Shown here: positions 17,043-26,017 of the stretch, piece by piece | Layout: the number at the start of each line of letters is the position of its first letter | Position numbering within the stretch: position 1 is the stretch's first letter | NCBI GenBank assembly: GCA_027080725.1 | Contig: JALWRC010000073.1 | Location: 82,333-146,332 of the forward strand | Direction of reading: 5' to 3' | DNA length: 64,000 nt | DNA from: Saprospiraceae bacterium | GTDB lineage: Bacteria > Bacteroidota > Bacteroidia > Chitinophagales > Saprospiraceae | Translations under genes and position numbers: made by a program | Notes under the pieces: generated by a model | Databases searched by the model: none | Seen by the model: the letters and a program-made list of their open reading frames with translations, nothing else | Told to the model about the DNA's origin: nothing

Positions 17043-17930
17043 TTAATTTTTGTTCCATTCATTCACTCGCTGTCTAAAACGCCGGGGATCGATTGGCCAT
17101 TTATCCGGGGCAATTATAGATTCCGTCTGTTCCTCAAGCGAATCGGTCATCAATTCAGGGAAGAAATCAATGCCCGTAATGGCCTCTACGCTATCGACCG
17201 TAACTTCATAGTGCGCCAATGGTAACTCACTACGATTGTGCTCTATCAAGAAGCCCATTGCCTCCGGGGGATCTACAGCCAAGTCCAATAGCACCTTATA
17301 AAAGTAGCGAGGCACCGCCACCTTATTGCGTCCGATGGTCTTCAAGCTTTTGCCTCCCAACACCGGGCCGGTGACCACATATAGCTGGCCACGTCGATAA
17401 GCCCAATCCCGAACATTCTCCTCCAATTCCCTCCAAATTCCTCCATTGAAGGCCCGTAACTGTGGGGACATATTGCTCATATAAAAGCTCTCCCGCATCG
17501 TCATGGTATCCTGTGCCATATCGCCTGCCGGAGCAAGGTGCCCCTTGGTGTATCCGGAGTGCTTATAGTCGGAAAACCGGGCAGAACCGGTCGTCACCAT
17601 TGGATCGGGTACAAACCAATTGGTGCGCGGGACATTGGGTTTGCGCAGGTTCTCCTTCGTCAGTACATAAGCGACCCATTCCGGTTGCTCGTACTGCTCG
17701 ACATAGGATAGCGAATAGGCATGATGGTGGATAAGCTGCCCTTTGGATGCAGGCAAGAAGAAGCGCTCTTCAACCGGAATAAACGACTCCCCCCCACCTA
17801 ATTGCTTCACCTGTCGAAGCAATGCAAACAATATGATCACTGCGGCAATCCCCATCAAAAGGAGGCGCAACAGGTAGCCTTTACCGCTCCCTCTTCCAAT
17901 CTTTCTTCGGTATCTTTCTTTTCTTGGCAA
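17043..17930 (-). CDS. Membrane-anchored DNA/RNA non-specific endonuclease (NUC1 family)
   Basis: A 295-residue protein. The N-terminus is basic (MPRKERYRRKIGRG) and is followed by one membrane segment (LLLMGIAAVIILFALL, about 23-38), so the nuclease domain faces the periplasm. The catalytic beta-beta-alpha-metal core is recognisable: SGYTKGHLAPAGDM carries the general-base His (the usual DRGH is TKGH here), and the metal-binding Asn is in SNMSPQLRAFNGGIW. Later blocks YVVTGPVL and VPRYFYKVLLD are standard for the family. Likely roles are nutrient scavenging or degradation of incoming DNA; the sequence does not decide. A TACTTTTG box lies 26-33 bases upstream. Confidence 0.9.
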   Translation of the reverse strand: MPRKERYRRKIGRGSGKGYLLRLLLMGIAAVIILFALLRQVKQLGGGESFIPVEERFFLPASKGQLIHHHAYSLSYVEQYEQPEWVAYVLTKENLRKPNVPRTNWFVPDPMVTTGSARFSDYKHSGYTKGHLAPAGDMAQDTMTMRESFYMSNMSPQLRAFNGGIWRELEENVRDWAYRRGQLYVVTGPVLGGKSLKTIGRNKVAVPRYFYKVLLDLAVDPPEAMGFLIEHNRSELPLAHYEVTVDSVEAITGIDFFPELMTDSLEEQTESIIAPDKWPIDPRRFRQRVNEWNKN

Positions 17931-17955
17931 AATGTATTTTTTAAAAGCAGCTCTT

Positions 17956-17963
17956 CAAAAGTA
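17956..17963 (-). promoter_or_regulatory. -7 box (TACTTTTG) of the endonuclease gene
   Basis: Perfect TAnnTTTG on the minus strand, 26 bases upstream of the ATG. Confidence 0.5.
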
Positions 17964-18134
17964 GCACTATAACCACTATAGGTCGATACTAACTATTAAC
18001 GGGATTCTCTAAGGAGAGTTGCAACATACCCAATTTTTCTCCTGTTCCTCTATTCATTAAAACTCCTCATTTAGGCATGCCCTTCACGTGATAAGCAGCA
18101 ACTCAACTACATAATCTATATGAGCCCTACAAAA

Positions 18135-18169
18135 AAGCCCCAATTTCAATCACTTTGAAATCGAGGCTT
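18135..18169 (-). terminator. Terminator of the tRNA-Lys gene
   Basis: Arms at 18135-18149 and 18155-18169 pair along most of their 15 bases (AAGCC/GGCTT outside, ATTTCAA/TTGAAAT inside) around a 5-base loop. The minus strand continues into TTTTTT. Confidence 0.8.
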
Positions 18170-18175
18170 AACGTG

Positions 18176-18248
18176 TGACCCGGCTGGGATTCGAACCCAG
18201 GACCCACGGCTTAAAAGGCCGTTGCTCTACCGGCTGAGCTACCGAGTC
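18176..18248 (-). tRNA. tRNA-Lys (anticodon TTT)
   Basis: The minus strand gives a full cloverleaf: acceptor GACTCGG / CCGGGTC with one G-T pair, D-loop AGCTCAGCCGGTAGAGC, anticodon loop CTTTTAA with anticodon TTT, and T-arm GGTTCGAATCC. Discriminator base is A. CCA is not encoded (ACA follows). It stands alone. Confidence 0.97.
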
Positions 18249-18274
18249 AAGCGTTTGTGCTGTGTAACGCGGTG

Positions 18275-18282
18275 CAAAGATA
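18275..18282 (-). promoter_or_regulatory. -7 box (TATCTTTG) of tRNA-Lys
   Basis: Perfect TAnnTTTG on the minus strand, 27 bases upstream of the mature tRNA 5' end. Confidence 0.55.
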
Positions 18283-18351
18283 GCATCATTTGTTATTTGG
18301 AAAAGATATAATCTCTTTTTTTTTGACTTTTTTCTGATGGGCTATAATGCA

Positions 18352-18394
18352 CAAAAAAAAACAGGCAAGAGATGTTCTCTTACCCGTTTTTTTT
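18352..18394 (-). terminator. Terminator downstream of the PorP/SprF gene (bidirectional shape)
   Basis: ACAGGCAAGAGA (18361-18372) and TCTCTTACCCGT (18376-18387) form a 12-bp stem with two wobble pairs and a 3-base loop. It is flanked by A8 and T8 runs, so it could stop transcription from either side. Confidence 0.85.
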
Positions 18395-18410
18395 ATTTCT
18401 CTAAACTCTC

Positions 18411-19454
18411 TTAGAAGTTAGGACAGTAGACGCCTCGCCTCTCTGGTCCGCAAATGACATATACCAAGGACAACTCAAAGGAGTTGTTGGCAGGGTTGGC
18501 TTCACGCAAGCTGGAGGTGTTGACATCATAAGTAAATCCGATGCCAAACTTATTGTAGTCAAAACGGGTACTCAAGATGATGGCATCAAAAGTGGCTTTT
18601 GATTCACCATTGGAAACACGTGCCCATAGTCCAATGTCAAAAGACTGTTCTTCATACCTTCTTTTGGTCATATTGAAGCGCAAACTCGATCCTGCATTGA
18701 CCTCCCAGGAGGGGCCTTGATTAAAGAACACAACCCCCGGGACGACATACATCTGTTGAGAAGCTTTAAACTCACCACCTGCATGGAAGGTGAGCTTCGA
18801 ATACAATGGGACAATATCACTTCTATAAAATGATACATTGGCTTGGTTGAGGTGGTTCATCGCTAATCCTGCCCAAAAGCTATTGTGACGATTCAATATA
18901 CTATACCACAGCGCCCCCACAGCCACATCAGCAAACGCAAACCGCTCGTTAACATCATTCTCCGCAGGATCTCTTGGCCCATCAGGTGTAAATCCGCCTT
19001 TTCCATCGTGCTGCGTTCCATATTGCGCATTCTGAAAATTAATAGAGCGCTGATTAATCCCGCCATTGGCACCGAAGACCAGATAATGCGAGCTGTATCT
19101 GTCGCCACCCAAACGCTTACTATACGCCGCGGAGGCTCTAAACTGTATCGTCCCAAATCCCAAAGCTCCCGCCTTGTCGCCCCAGAAATTGGCACCAAAT
19201 CCAAAGTAGTCGTAGCGCCCAACCGGTACTTTTTGATCGTAACTGAACATATAGGTATTGTATGCATTAGCCTTTAAGATGGGAGCCCATTGGTTTCTAT
19301 AATTGGCACTAAAGCGCATCTTACATTTCATCACGCCGGTCATGGCCGGATTCAAATCCAGAGGGGCCGCATAAAATTGTGAAAAATGTATATCCTGCGC
19401 ATACCCGGCAACACCTAAAACAGTGATTATCAATGCAGTTAAAATTTTCCTCAT
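18411..19454 (-). CDS. PorP/SprF-family type IX secretion outer-membrane protein
   Basis: A 347-residue protein with a signal peptide (MRKILTALIITVLGVAGYAQ) followed by the family opening DIHFSQFYAAPLDLNPAMTG and FSANYRNQWAPI, diagnostic of the PorP/SprF family. The rest alternates aromatic and polar residues as in an outer-membrane beta-barrel. Members of this family help export or anchor specific type IX substrates, SprF for the adhesin SprB. In this window the large SprB-repeat protein at 53755 is a possible client, but it is 35 kb away, and PorP/SprF paralogues are many, so the pairing is a guess. Confidence 0.92.
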   Translation of the reverse strand: MRKILTALIITVLGVAGYAQDIHFSQFYAAPLDLNPAMTGVMKCKMRFSANYRNQWAPILKANAYNTYMFSYDQKVPVGRYDYFGFGANFWGDKAGALGFGTIQFRASAAYSKRLGGDRYSSHYLVFGANGGINQRSINFQNAQYGTQHDGKGGFTPDGPRDPAENDVNERFAFADVAVGALWYSILNRHNSFWAGLAMNHLNQANVSFYRSDIVPLYSKLTFHAGGEFKASQQMYVVPGVVFFNQGPSWEVNAGSSLRFNMTKRRYEEQSFDIGLWARVSNGESKATFDAIILSTRFDYNKFGIGFTYDVNTSSLREANPANNSFELSLVYVICGPERRGVYCPNF

Positions 19455-19762
19455 AATGATAAATATTTCTAAGAAAGTTTACTTAATCGATTTAGAACGT
19501 AAATATACGGATTATTTTGTCAATGCGGGCAACTTTAACATCTAATCCCCTCAGGATTAAATTCCATTTCATACAAAATCACCTCTCCCCGCATACATAG
19601 GATGCGTTGAGATGCGAAAATGCTGCATGAGAAAAAAATAAATTATTTTTTTTGTAACCCATACCCCACTGTATTACCTCCAACCCCTTAGATACTGCAA
19701 ATCACATACCAAGAGGAGATACATTTGCATCTACCCTTTACAAATACAAAAACGGATGGACT
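19455..19762. other. Gap upstream of the PorP/SprF gene
   Basis: A 308-base region with one copy of the interspersed motif at 19563-19578 and a near-palindromic A7/T8 run at 19632-19653. No gene is visible. Confidence 0.5.
19563..19578 (+). repeat. Copy of the interspersed motif (variant TCCATTTCATACAAAA)
   Basis: Plus-strand copy with a first-base change and ACAAAA in place of ACCAAAA, upstream of the PorP/SprF gene in opposite orientation to it. Confidence 0.6.
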
Positions 19763-22700
19763 TTATTTATAGCGGAGGCATTGCAACATCTCATTGTTCC
19801 GGGTAAAAATCAAAAGGTCGGAACCGTCATGCAGGCGAATCTTGACTCCGTCTTTTACATTGCCATCCAGTGCCCATCCCTTTTTGTTTTTGATGGAGAG
19901 TCGTCCGTTTTTGGACGTCAAAATACTCCCATGTCCGGCATCCCAACGCGGCGTCTCTACCTCGGTGTTGTACTCATCACCAAATAAAAAATAAGACACC
20001 CCTTCTTCGCTTGAATGCAAAGGGATAACTCCTAAAAGCGGGAAGAGCTGCGCCTGCCAAGGCAAAGGAAGCACTTCGAAGTGCGTTCCTCCCCGGTTGA
20101 CCAAAACTATTGACCGGAACTCCTTCACCTGCTTACTCACAGTACTATCCAAGGCCTTTCCGTAAATATCGGAGAGGGTAGCAGAGGCATAGGCATCATA
20201 CGATTTAAACTTTTCCTTAATGAAGGGCATCTGTTGGGAAGAACACTCCTTTCCCCGAACGGGTACGATATGGTCCCCTTCCGGATGCGCCAGAATTACG
20301 TCCCATGTGTGATTCTTGTCCACATCGCCTGCAAAGACCTCAAATGGGTGTTCCTCTGACGCTTTGTACTTCATATTCAGCCCGGCATTTCCGAGGATAT
20401 AATCCGGCATGCCATCCCGGTTAATATCCACTTCGCAGACACTCCACCACCATCCGCTCAAGGCCGAAGGAAGCCATTGACCGGACCTATCCCTCAAGAC
20501 GCCATGCTCATTTATAAAAATGTGCGGGGCTCCCCACTCACCGACGACTATCAAATCTTCCCAACCGTCCCTATTGACATCTGTGACCACCATTTCATTG
20601 ATACTCCCCACTTGAGAAAACTCCGGAACAAGGTCAACCGTCCTGTCTATCCACCCATCCTTACCGGTAGCAAGGACGTACGAAGGTGGCGCCTTCGGAT
20701 AGGACTGCGGCACGATCCTATTGCCCACTACTAACTCTTGATGTCCATCCTTGTCTATATCCATTGGGACAACAGCACGTGCCGAATAGGTCCCGTCGCC
20801 GGGTATCTCCAAAGGAACCTGCACGAAGTTCCCGTTGCCTGGATTTTCATACAATCTATCGTAATACATCGAGTCTCCGGCGGGTTTTGCATTACCCGCA
20901 CTGGTGGCAAACAAATCCAAGTCTCCATCTCCATCCATATCAAACAGACAAAAAGCGCCATCTTCGTGATAAGCATCCGTCATAAACGCTGCTGGTATGA
21001 AATGGTTGAATCCGCGTGTACCATTAAAAAACAGCTGTGTAGGTTGACCTGCGGCACCACCGATAATCAAATCATCATAACCATCCCCATTGACATCACC
21101 GGCAACTAACGGAGGACCCAGGGTGGATTGTTTAAAAGGTAGTAAAACCTCTTTTGCAAAATCATCATATCTGTTCTCTTCGTGCTTGTAATTCAATCCT
21201 ATTGAAAGAGGGTCTATCTTTACCAACGCATCATCTCCCTTACCATGTAATACGCGTACGGAGTCAGTATAAGATGCCCGGACGGGTTTGCTCACGGACA
21301 AGACCTGATTGGCCGCCACATGATATAGTGTCTTATTACTCCCATCTTTCCAACGAATGATGACGCTATCTACCTTCGTCCGGTCTCCCAAGCCAAAATG
21401 TGCCAAGGGTTGTGAACTGGAAAAATACCCTCGCACCCTCCTAATCTCAGCGGATTGCTTTAGCCCATTGGCATAGACCTCCACTACACTATAATGTTCC
21501 GACACTTCGCCTTGCACCACGACATTCAGCCAATGCTTAGATGATGGGCGTCCCCGGTAAATAAAAGCCGGATGGTCGATATTATTGACCACGATATCCA
21601 ATAATCCGTCGTTATCCAAATCCCCAATGGCCGCACCATTTGAAAAAGAGGGAGCATCCAGCCCCCAAGCTGCCGCCAGGTTTGAAAAATGCATGTCGCC
21701 TTCATTGTGGTATAGCACGTTAGGGTACCTCTCACTCCACATCGCATCGTACAACTTTTGTTTCTCGGAGAGAGGTACTTTCCCATCATATCGTGCCTGC
21801 ACTTCTTTTACCTTTCGTTGGAAGTCATTGTCCATCGCGTATTTGCGATAGCCGGTAGTGACGTATATATCACGCTTCCCGTCATTATCCAAATCTTCCA
21901 ACAGGGCCGTCCAACTCCACCCCGTCTTAGAGACTCCGGAAAAGTGTGATATGTTGTCAAATTGTCCGACGCCATTATTCATCTGCAAGGCATTGTACAT
22001 GTACTGGTAGGGCATTTGCAACGTATTGACCAAGAGGCGAAAGTTGCTGACATTCATGGACCGCATGAGCTTCTTCGATCGGTAATGGTCTCCAAATGCC
22101 ATATCCAGTACAAAAATATCCTGATCCAGGTCATTGTCTAAGTCCGCGATATCTACTCCCATGCCGTAGAAGGCCATTTGCTTAAACCGGGTCTTTACTT
22201 CATCCCGGAAGGTTCCATCCTTTTGATTGATGTACAGGGCATCCGGAATAAAATAATCGTTGGTCATATAGATGTCCATCCAACCATCTTCATTGATGTC
22301 CGCAATACAGATCCCCAAACCAAAAGAAGGGCGTAAAACCCCTGCTTGAGCACTTATATCTACAAAAGTACCTCCATCATTGCGATACAGGTGAGAAGAT
22401 GCGTTTTCAAACACCGCACTATCTGCTCCTACCGTATTGTAAAAGTCAAGAGGTGGGAGACCGTAATAATCATTTTCATTCATCACAAAACAATCCAGGT
22501 CACCGTCCTTATCGAAATCAAAGAAAGCGGATTGGGTGCTCAACCCCAAATCTCCAAGACCATATCGTACTGCTTCTTCCGTAAAGTATTTGCCCTCATG
22601 GTTGATCCAAAGCAAATTTTGCCGCGACAAACCGGCTTTTGGTCCTCCCCTGCTGATATAAATATCCGGCCAACCATCCCGGTTGACATCCGCTACACTT

Positions 22701-23080
22701 ACACCGTTAGACCATCCGTCAATGTGTTGGATATTCATTTGATCCGTGACGTCAACGAACTTAAAATCCCCTAAATTTCGATACAGTTTATCGGGTACTT
22801 GATTGCCACAAAAAAAGATATCCTGTAGCCCATCCCTGTCGAAATCGGCAATCGCCACTCCTGCCCCATTATAGAAATAATCGAAGTCAAAAAGATTAGC
22901 GTTGTCCGACAAACTAGGAGTAAGTCGATTGACGAACTTCACAGAAGTCTTCGATGTGTCCAATAAATCAAATAATATTAAAGGAGCAGAACTGCTCCCG
23001 GTTTGAGCATTTATAAGTATAGGGTGGAGGAGCAGAAAACACCATAAGTAACAAGTATGTTTAACAGACCAATTTTTCAT
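19763..23080 (-). CDS. Large FG-GAP/VCBS repeat protein with ASPIC/UnbV domain, linked to SusCD
   Basis: An exported protein of 1105 residues. I start at the ATG at 23080 (MKNWSVKHTCYLWCFLLLHPILINAQ), a good signal peptide; the open frame reaches upstream but would cross the -7 box. Repeats of the type VADVNRDGWPDIYIS, with Asp-x-Asp-x-Asp-Gly calcium loops, occur at least a dozen times and predict two seven-bladed beta-propellers. An ASPIC/UnbV domain (NVVVQGEVSEHYSVVEVYANG to VIIRWKDGSNKTLY) lies between them near residues 500-590. Such proteins are commonly encoded beside SusC/SusD genes in Bacteroidota and probably bind surface glycans; the ligand is unknown. Confidence 0.88.
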   Translation of the reverse strand: MKNWSVKHTCYLWCFLLLHPILINAQTGSSSAPLILFDLLDTSKTSVKFVNRLTPSLSDNANLFDFDYFYNGAGVAIADFDRDGLQDIFFCGNQVPDKLYRNLGDFKFVDVTDQMNIQHIDGWSNGVSVADVNRDGWPDIYISRGGPKAGLSRQNLLWINHEGKYFTEEAVRYGLGDLGLSTQSAFFDFDKDGDLDCFVMNENDYYGLPPLDFYNTVGADSAVFENASSHLYRNDGGTFVDISAQAGVLRPSFGLGICIADINEDGWMDIYMTNDYFIPDALYINQKDGTFRDEVKTRFKQMAFYGMGVDIADLDNDLDQDIFVLDMAFGDHYRSKKLMRSMNVSNFRLLVNTLQMPYQYMYNALQMNNGVGQFDNISHFSGVSKTGWSWTALLEDLDNDGKRDIYVTTGYRKYAMDNDFQRKVKEVQARYDGKVPLSEKQKLYDAMWSERYPNVLYHNEGDMHFSNLAAAWGLDAPSFSNGAAIGDLDNDGLLDIVVNNIDHPAFIYRGRPSSKHWLNVVVQGEVSEHYSVVEVYANGLKQSAEIRRVRGYFSSSQPLAHFGLGDRTKVDSVIIRWKDGSNKTLYHVAANQVLSVSKPVRASYTDSVRVLHGKGDDALVKIDPLSIGLNYKHEENRYDDFAKEVLLPFKQSTLGPPLVAGDVNGDGYDDLIIGGAAGQPTQLFFNGTRGFNHFIPAAFMTDAYHEDGAFCLFDMDGDGDLDLFATSAGNAKPAGDSMYYDRLYENPGNGNFVQVPLEIPGDGTYSARAVVPMDIDKDGHQELVVGNRIVPQSYPKAPPSYVLATGKDGWIDRTVDLVPEFSQVGSINEMVVTDVNRDGWEDLIVVGEWGAPHIFINEHGVLRDRSGQWLPSALSGWWWSVCEVDINRDGMPDYILGNAGLNMKYKASEEHPFEVFAGDVDKNHTWDVILAHPEGDHIVPVRGKECSSQQMPFIKEKFKSYDAYASATLSDIYGKALDSTVSKQVKEFRSIVLVNRGGTHFEVLPLPWQAQLFPLLGVIPLHSSEEGVSYFLFGDEYNTEVETPRWDAGHGSILTSKNGRLSIKNKKGWALDGNVKDGVKIRLHDGSDLLIFTRNNEMLQCLRYK
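20993..21006 (-). repeat. Interspersed motif copy inside a coding region
   Basis: TGGTATGAAATGGT (plus strand) is an exact 14-base copy of the motif on the minus strand, inside the FG-GAP gene, where it encodes part of FNHFIPA. It could be coincidental constraint or real. Confidence 0.5.
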
Positions 23081-23102
23081 ACGCTTTAGGTAATTAACTA
23101 CC

Positions 23103-23110
23103 CAAAGGTA
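23103..23110 (-). promoter_or_regulatory. -7 box (TACCTTTG) of the FG-GAP gene
   Basis: Perfect TAnnTTTG on the minus strand, 23 bases upstream of the chosen ATG. It supports that start and suggests the gene can be transcribed apart from the lipoprotein-SusD-SusC unit, which ends at the terminator at 23189. Confidence 0.55.
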
Positions 23111-23188
23111 ATAGTTACAACAATAAATAGTGCAACAATCCGGCCATGATTTATACCCATTCAGGAACATTTTTATGAAATAATCAAA

Positions 23189-23224
23189 AAAAGAGCCGCA
23201 ACCAACAAAGGTTGCGGCTCTTTT
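23189..23224 (-). terminator. Terminator of the susC-susD-lipoprotein unit
   Basis: AAAAGAGCCGCAACC (23189-23203) and GGTTGCGGCTCTTTT (23210-23224) form a perfect 15-bp stem with a 6-base loop and flanking A and T runs. Confidence 0.93.
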
Positions 23225-23252
23225 CTATGAGGCAAACCCCTAACAAAGCGAC

Positions 23253-24188
23253 TTACTTCTTTGTTAGAATGATTGTCTTTTTGATTGGATTTATACCACA
23301 TCCACCGTCCTTTTGATAATCTACAATGTTCAATGTTATCACATTGTCATTGCTAATATCAACAGGAGAAGGCTCACCCGGACCTAAGATAATAGCTCCA
23401 CCCCCGCAGCCGAGGCCGGTATTGTACTCTTCCCAAACCACGACGTCACAAACAACATCAAAACTGGGGTCAGAACCAAAAGGACCAAAAACAGGAAGAT
23501 ATCCGGCACTAAAGTGTCGTCTTGTGGAGGAACCGGGAATCACCTCAACAGTGACTTCCTCTTCTACAAAGGGAATTCCAAACCCACCTTTTGCATTATC
23601 CGGATCGGCATAGCTAAGCAGATACGTTCCCGTGAATTGGGTATCTTCCAACGGGCAAGTCAACTTTCCATTATAGGTAAAATACCCTTGGAAAGCACTT
23701 CCTCGCACAGTAGGAGATGAATTACCCGCGGAGAATGTTCTACCGTCATCCATCACCAATGTAGTACTAAAAGCGATATTATCACCTGCAGCGGTCTCTG
23801 AAGCGTCAATGCCAAAAGCACTCAACATATCGGTCAAAGGAATAGTCATAACGACTCCTTTAAATCCTTTTTCAGAATCTGTAAATGAAGATTTCGGAAC
23901 ACGCTTGTATTCAATCATATCCTTATTCACATTCTTACCGATATACTGGGCATTGATGACATACTCACTCACCAATGAGCCCTTTTCTTTATCTACAAAC
24001 TCCACCTCATACTTGAGTGCAGTGGAAGAGATATTCTTAAGATCGAACTCACCCGTTGTCAGCTTCACCAATCGTGGATAAGCTCCAACTGTAGCTTTTT
24101 CGAAAGTGAGTACCGGAGTTTTATTGGGATCCTTACAGGAGGCCAATGCTAAGGCAAATCCGATAAACAACAAAATATATTTTTTCAT
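23253..24188 (-). CDS. SusCD-associated lipoprotein, function unknown
   Basis: A 311-residue lipoprotein (leader MKKYILLFIGFALALASC, then KDPNK). Residues about 25-150 look like a beta-sandwich; the C-terminal half is Gly-rich with Cys in GLGCGGGAIILGPG and DGGCGINP. The gene follows susD by 49 bases and precedes a strong terminator, so it is the last gene of a SusC-SusD operon. Proteins in this position (SusE/SusF-like or other surface glycan-binding proteins) help capture substrate at the cell surface. I do not recognise its family; the role comes from position only. Confidence 0.7.
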   Translation of the reverse strand: MKKYILLFIGFALALASCKDPNKTPVLTFEKATVGAYPRLVKLTTGEFDLKNISSTALKYEVEFVDKEKGSLVSEYVINAQYIGKNVNKDMIEYKRVPKSSFTDSEKGFKGVVMTIPLTDMLSAFGIDASETAAGDNIAFSTTLVMDDGRTFSAGNSSPTVRGSAFQGYFTYNGKLTCPLEDTQFTGTYLLSYADPDNAKGGFGIPFVEEEVTVEVIPGSSTRRHFSAGYLPVFGPFGSDPSFDVVCDVVVWEEYNTGLGCGGGAIILGPGEPSPVDISNDNVITLNIVDYQKDGGCGINPIKKTIILTKK

Positions 24189-24237
24189 AATTTTATTTTT
24201 TTATTTTACAAATAATAATTCAATCATCTATTCCGGT

Positions 24238-25971
24238 CTATCTCAACAGACCATCGGGGTTATTATCCCAGAAAACCGGAACGGATTGATCTGCTTTTTG
24301 AGTAGCATTTTGATTTAGGTTAACATAGACCGAAGGGTACAAGAATGATCTTGGAAACTTGGTAGTTTTAGCAATACCCGGGTCGATAACCGGTGGCATA
24401 TTATTGGGTTTTCCGGTACGTCGATAGAGGTTATATCCTTCCACTCCATTTCCAAATACGGCAATCAAGTATTCCTTCATGATCACATCCAATTTATCTG
24501 AACTATTGTCATACAATTCGGATACTTTGGCCATATAAATACTGTCTTTTACATCCAGATTATCAATAAAGGCCTCCTTGGCAGTTACTACTTTAGGCTT
24601 GCTTGCAACCACATAATCCAACTCGCTTTGAGGCATAATACCCAGTGAAAAGTCTTGTACCTTTTTAAGTGACTTGGAGACTCCTGACATAAGCAACGCC
24701 TTTGCATCTTCTCCCGAACCAGCCATTAAAGCGGCCTCTGCACGCATAAAGTCTAACCATGATGCCATCAGGATAGGCTCGATACCTTCTCCCTTTGCTC
24801 CAAACTTACCTTCTTGCTGGGTCTCTTCTGCAGAATTATTATCAAATGCACCTCCGGCCGGGTATACACCGTAAACCGTACGGATGGGGCCATCCGGGGG
24901 AATCCCCTCACCATTGCCGTGGTCTCTTCCAAACCATCCGTCTTTAGAGGCAATACAGAATGGGAGCCTTGGGTCCACTGCCAAATAATGGTCGAACTGT
25001 CCAACAGGAATGGGATCAAATGGGGTCTCCGTCAGAACACATTCCCAAATAGTTGGATCTTCATCCGTCAGATCCCGGTCTTGACGATAGAAATAAAAGC
25101 GCAATCTTGGGTCTTCTATAGAATCCTTTTCGTACAACATCAACCACATAAAGTAGTTGCTTTGATAATCCCCATCGCTGGACTCATAGGAATTGGCATA
25201 TAGTCTGTGACGTGCATCTGGAGCGGTGCGATTGACGCCATACTTAAATGCAAAATCATCAAAATTTTCCAAACCACCATTATCTACAATGGCCTTGATC
25301 TTGGCTCCTGCATCTGAATCTACCAAACGGGTATTATTGTAGATACGAATCTTTAATGCATTGGCCAATGCCACCCACTTACCAATGTCACCACCATAAT
25401 ACAAATCTTGCACATTTGGATCGGGAGTTCCGGTAGTCAAGTCCTTAATCGCCTCATCGAGCAATTTCTCTGCTGCTGCATAAACACTCTTGCCGTCATC
25501 TGCCTTAGGAGCTATCACTTTAGTCCCTTGACCGATCTCAGAAAAAGGTACATCTCCAAACATATCTACAAGCGTAGTCAACACATAAGACTCTATAATT
25601 TTGGAGGCTCCTACTTGTAGTGGAACAGAGAGATTATCCTTTGCTGCCTTTTCCACCAATGCCTTCACATCCGGAAGAATATGGGCGTAAGCTCTTCTCC
25701 ACAACGCATCAAAAGTCGTGGGCTGAAAAGCGTCTTCATAGGTCCGACTAGAAGTAAATGCCAATTCTCGTGACATCTGACTAGTGGTAAACCATGTTTG
25801 GTATACGAAAAGTTCGAAATCCAATTGGATGGAGTTGAACAAGAAATTCACATCCGCTTGCTCCGGCGACACGGCATTTGGATTGTCATTGATATCCAAA
25901 TTAAAGGTGTCTTTGCATCCGGCAAAGCTCAACAATGCGAATATTACTAATATTAATTTTATATGTTTCAT
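24238..25971 (-). CDS. SusD/RagB-family nutrient-binding lipoprotein
   Basis: A 577-residue lipoprotein (leader MKHIKLILVIFALLSFAGC). The family features are visible: DLNDNPNAVSPEQ-like text after the lipobox, four TPR-like helical pairs in residues 50-200 (FDALWRRAYAHILPDVKALVEKA), YVLTTLVDMFGDVPFSE, and the C-terminal YNLYRRTGKPN with the ending SFLYPSVYVNLNQNA. These fit the SusD-like superfamily (SusD_2 type). SusD caps the SusC channel and hands it the ligand. It lies 46 bases after susC. Confidence 0.95.
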   Translation of the reverse strand: MKHIKLILVIFALLSFAGCKDTFNLDINDNPNAVSPEQADVNFLFNSIQLDFELFVYQTWFTTSQMSRELAFTSSRTYEDAFQPTTFDALWRRAYAHILPDVKALVEKAAKDNLSVPLQVGASKIIESYVLTTLVDMFGDVPFSEIGQGTKVIAPKADDGKSVYAAAEKLLDEAIKDLTTGTPDPNVQDLYYGGDIGKWVALANALKIRIYNNTRLVDSDAGAKIKAIVDNGGLENFDDFAFKYGVNRTAPDARHRLYANSYESSDGDYQSNYFMWLMLYEKDSIEDPRLRFYFYRQDRDLTDEDPTIWECVLTETPFDPIPVGQFDHYLAVDPRLPFCIASKDGWFGRDHGNGEGIPPDGPIRTVYGVYPAGGAFDNNSAEETQQEGKFGAKGEGIEPILMASWLDFMRAEAALMAGSGEDAKALLMSGVSKSLKKVQDFSLGIMPQSELDYVVASKPKVVTAKEAFIDNLDVKDSIYMAKVSELYDNSSDKLDVIMKEYLIAVFGNGVEGYNLYRRTGKPNNMPPVIDPGIAKTTKFPRSFLYPSVYVNLNQNATQKADQSVPVFWDNNPDGLLR

Positions 25972-26017
25972 ATTATTTTAAAATTTAAGTTAATCAATTG
26001 AGTCCCGTTAGAATGAA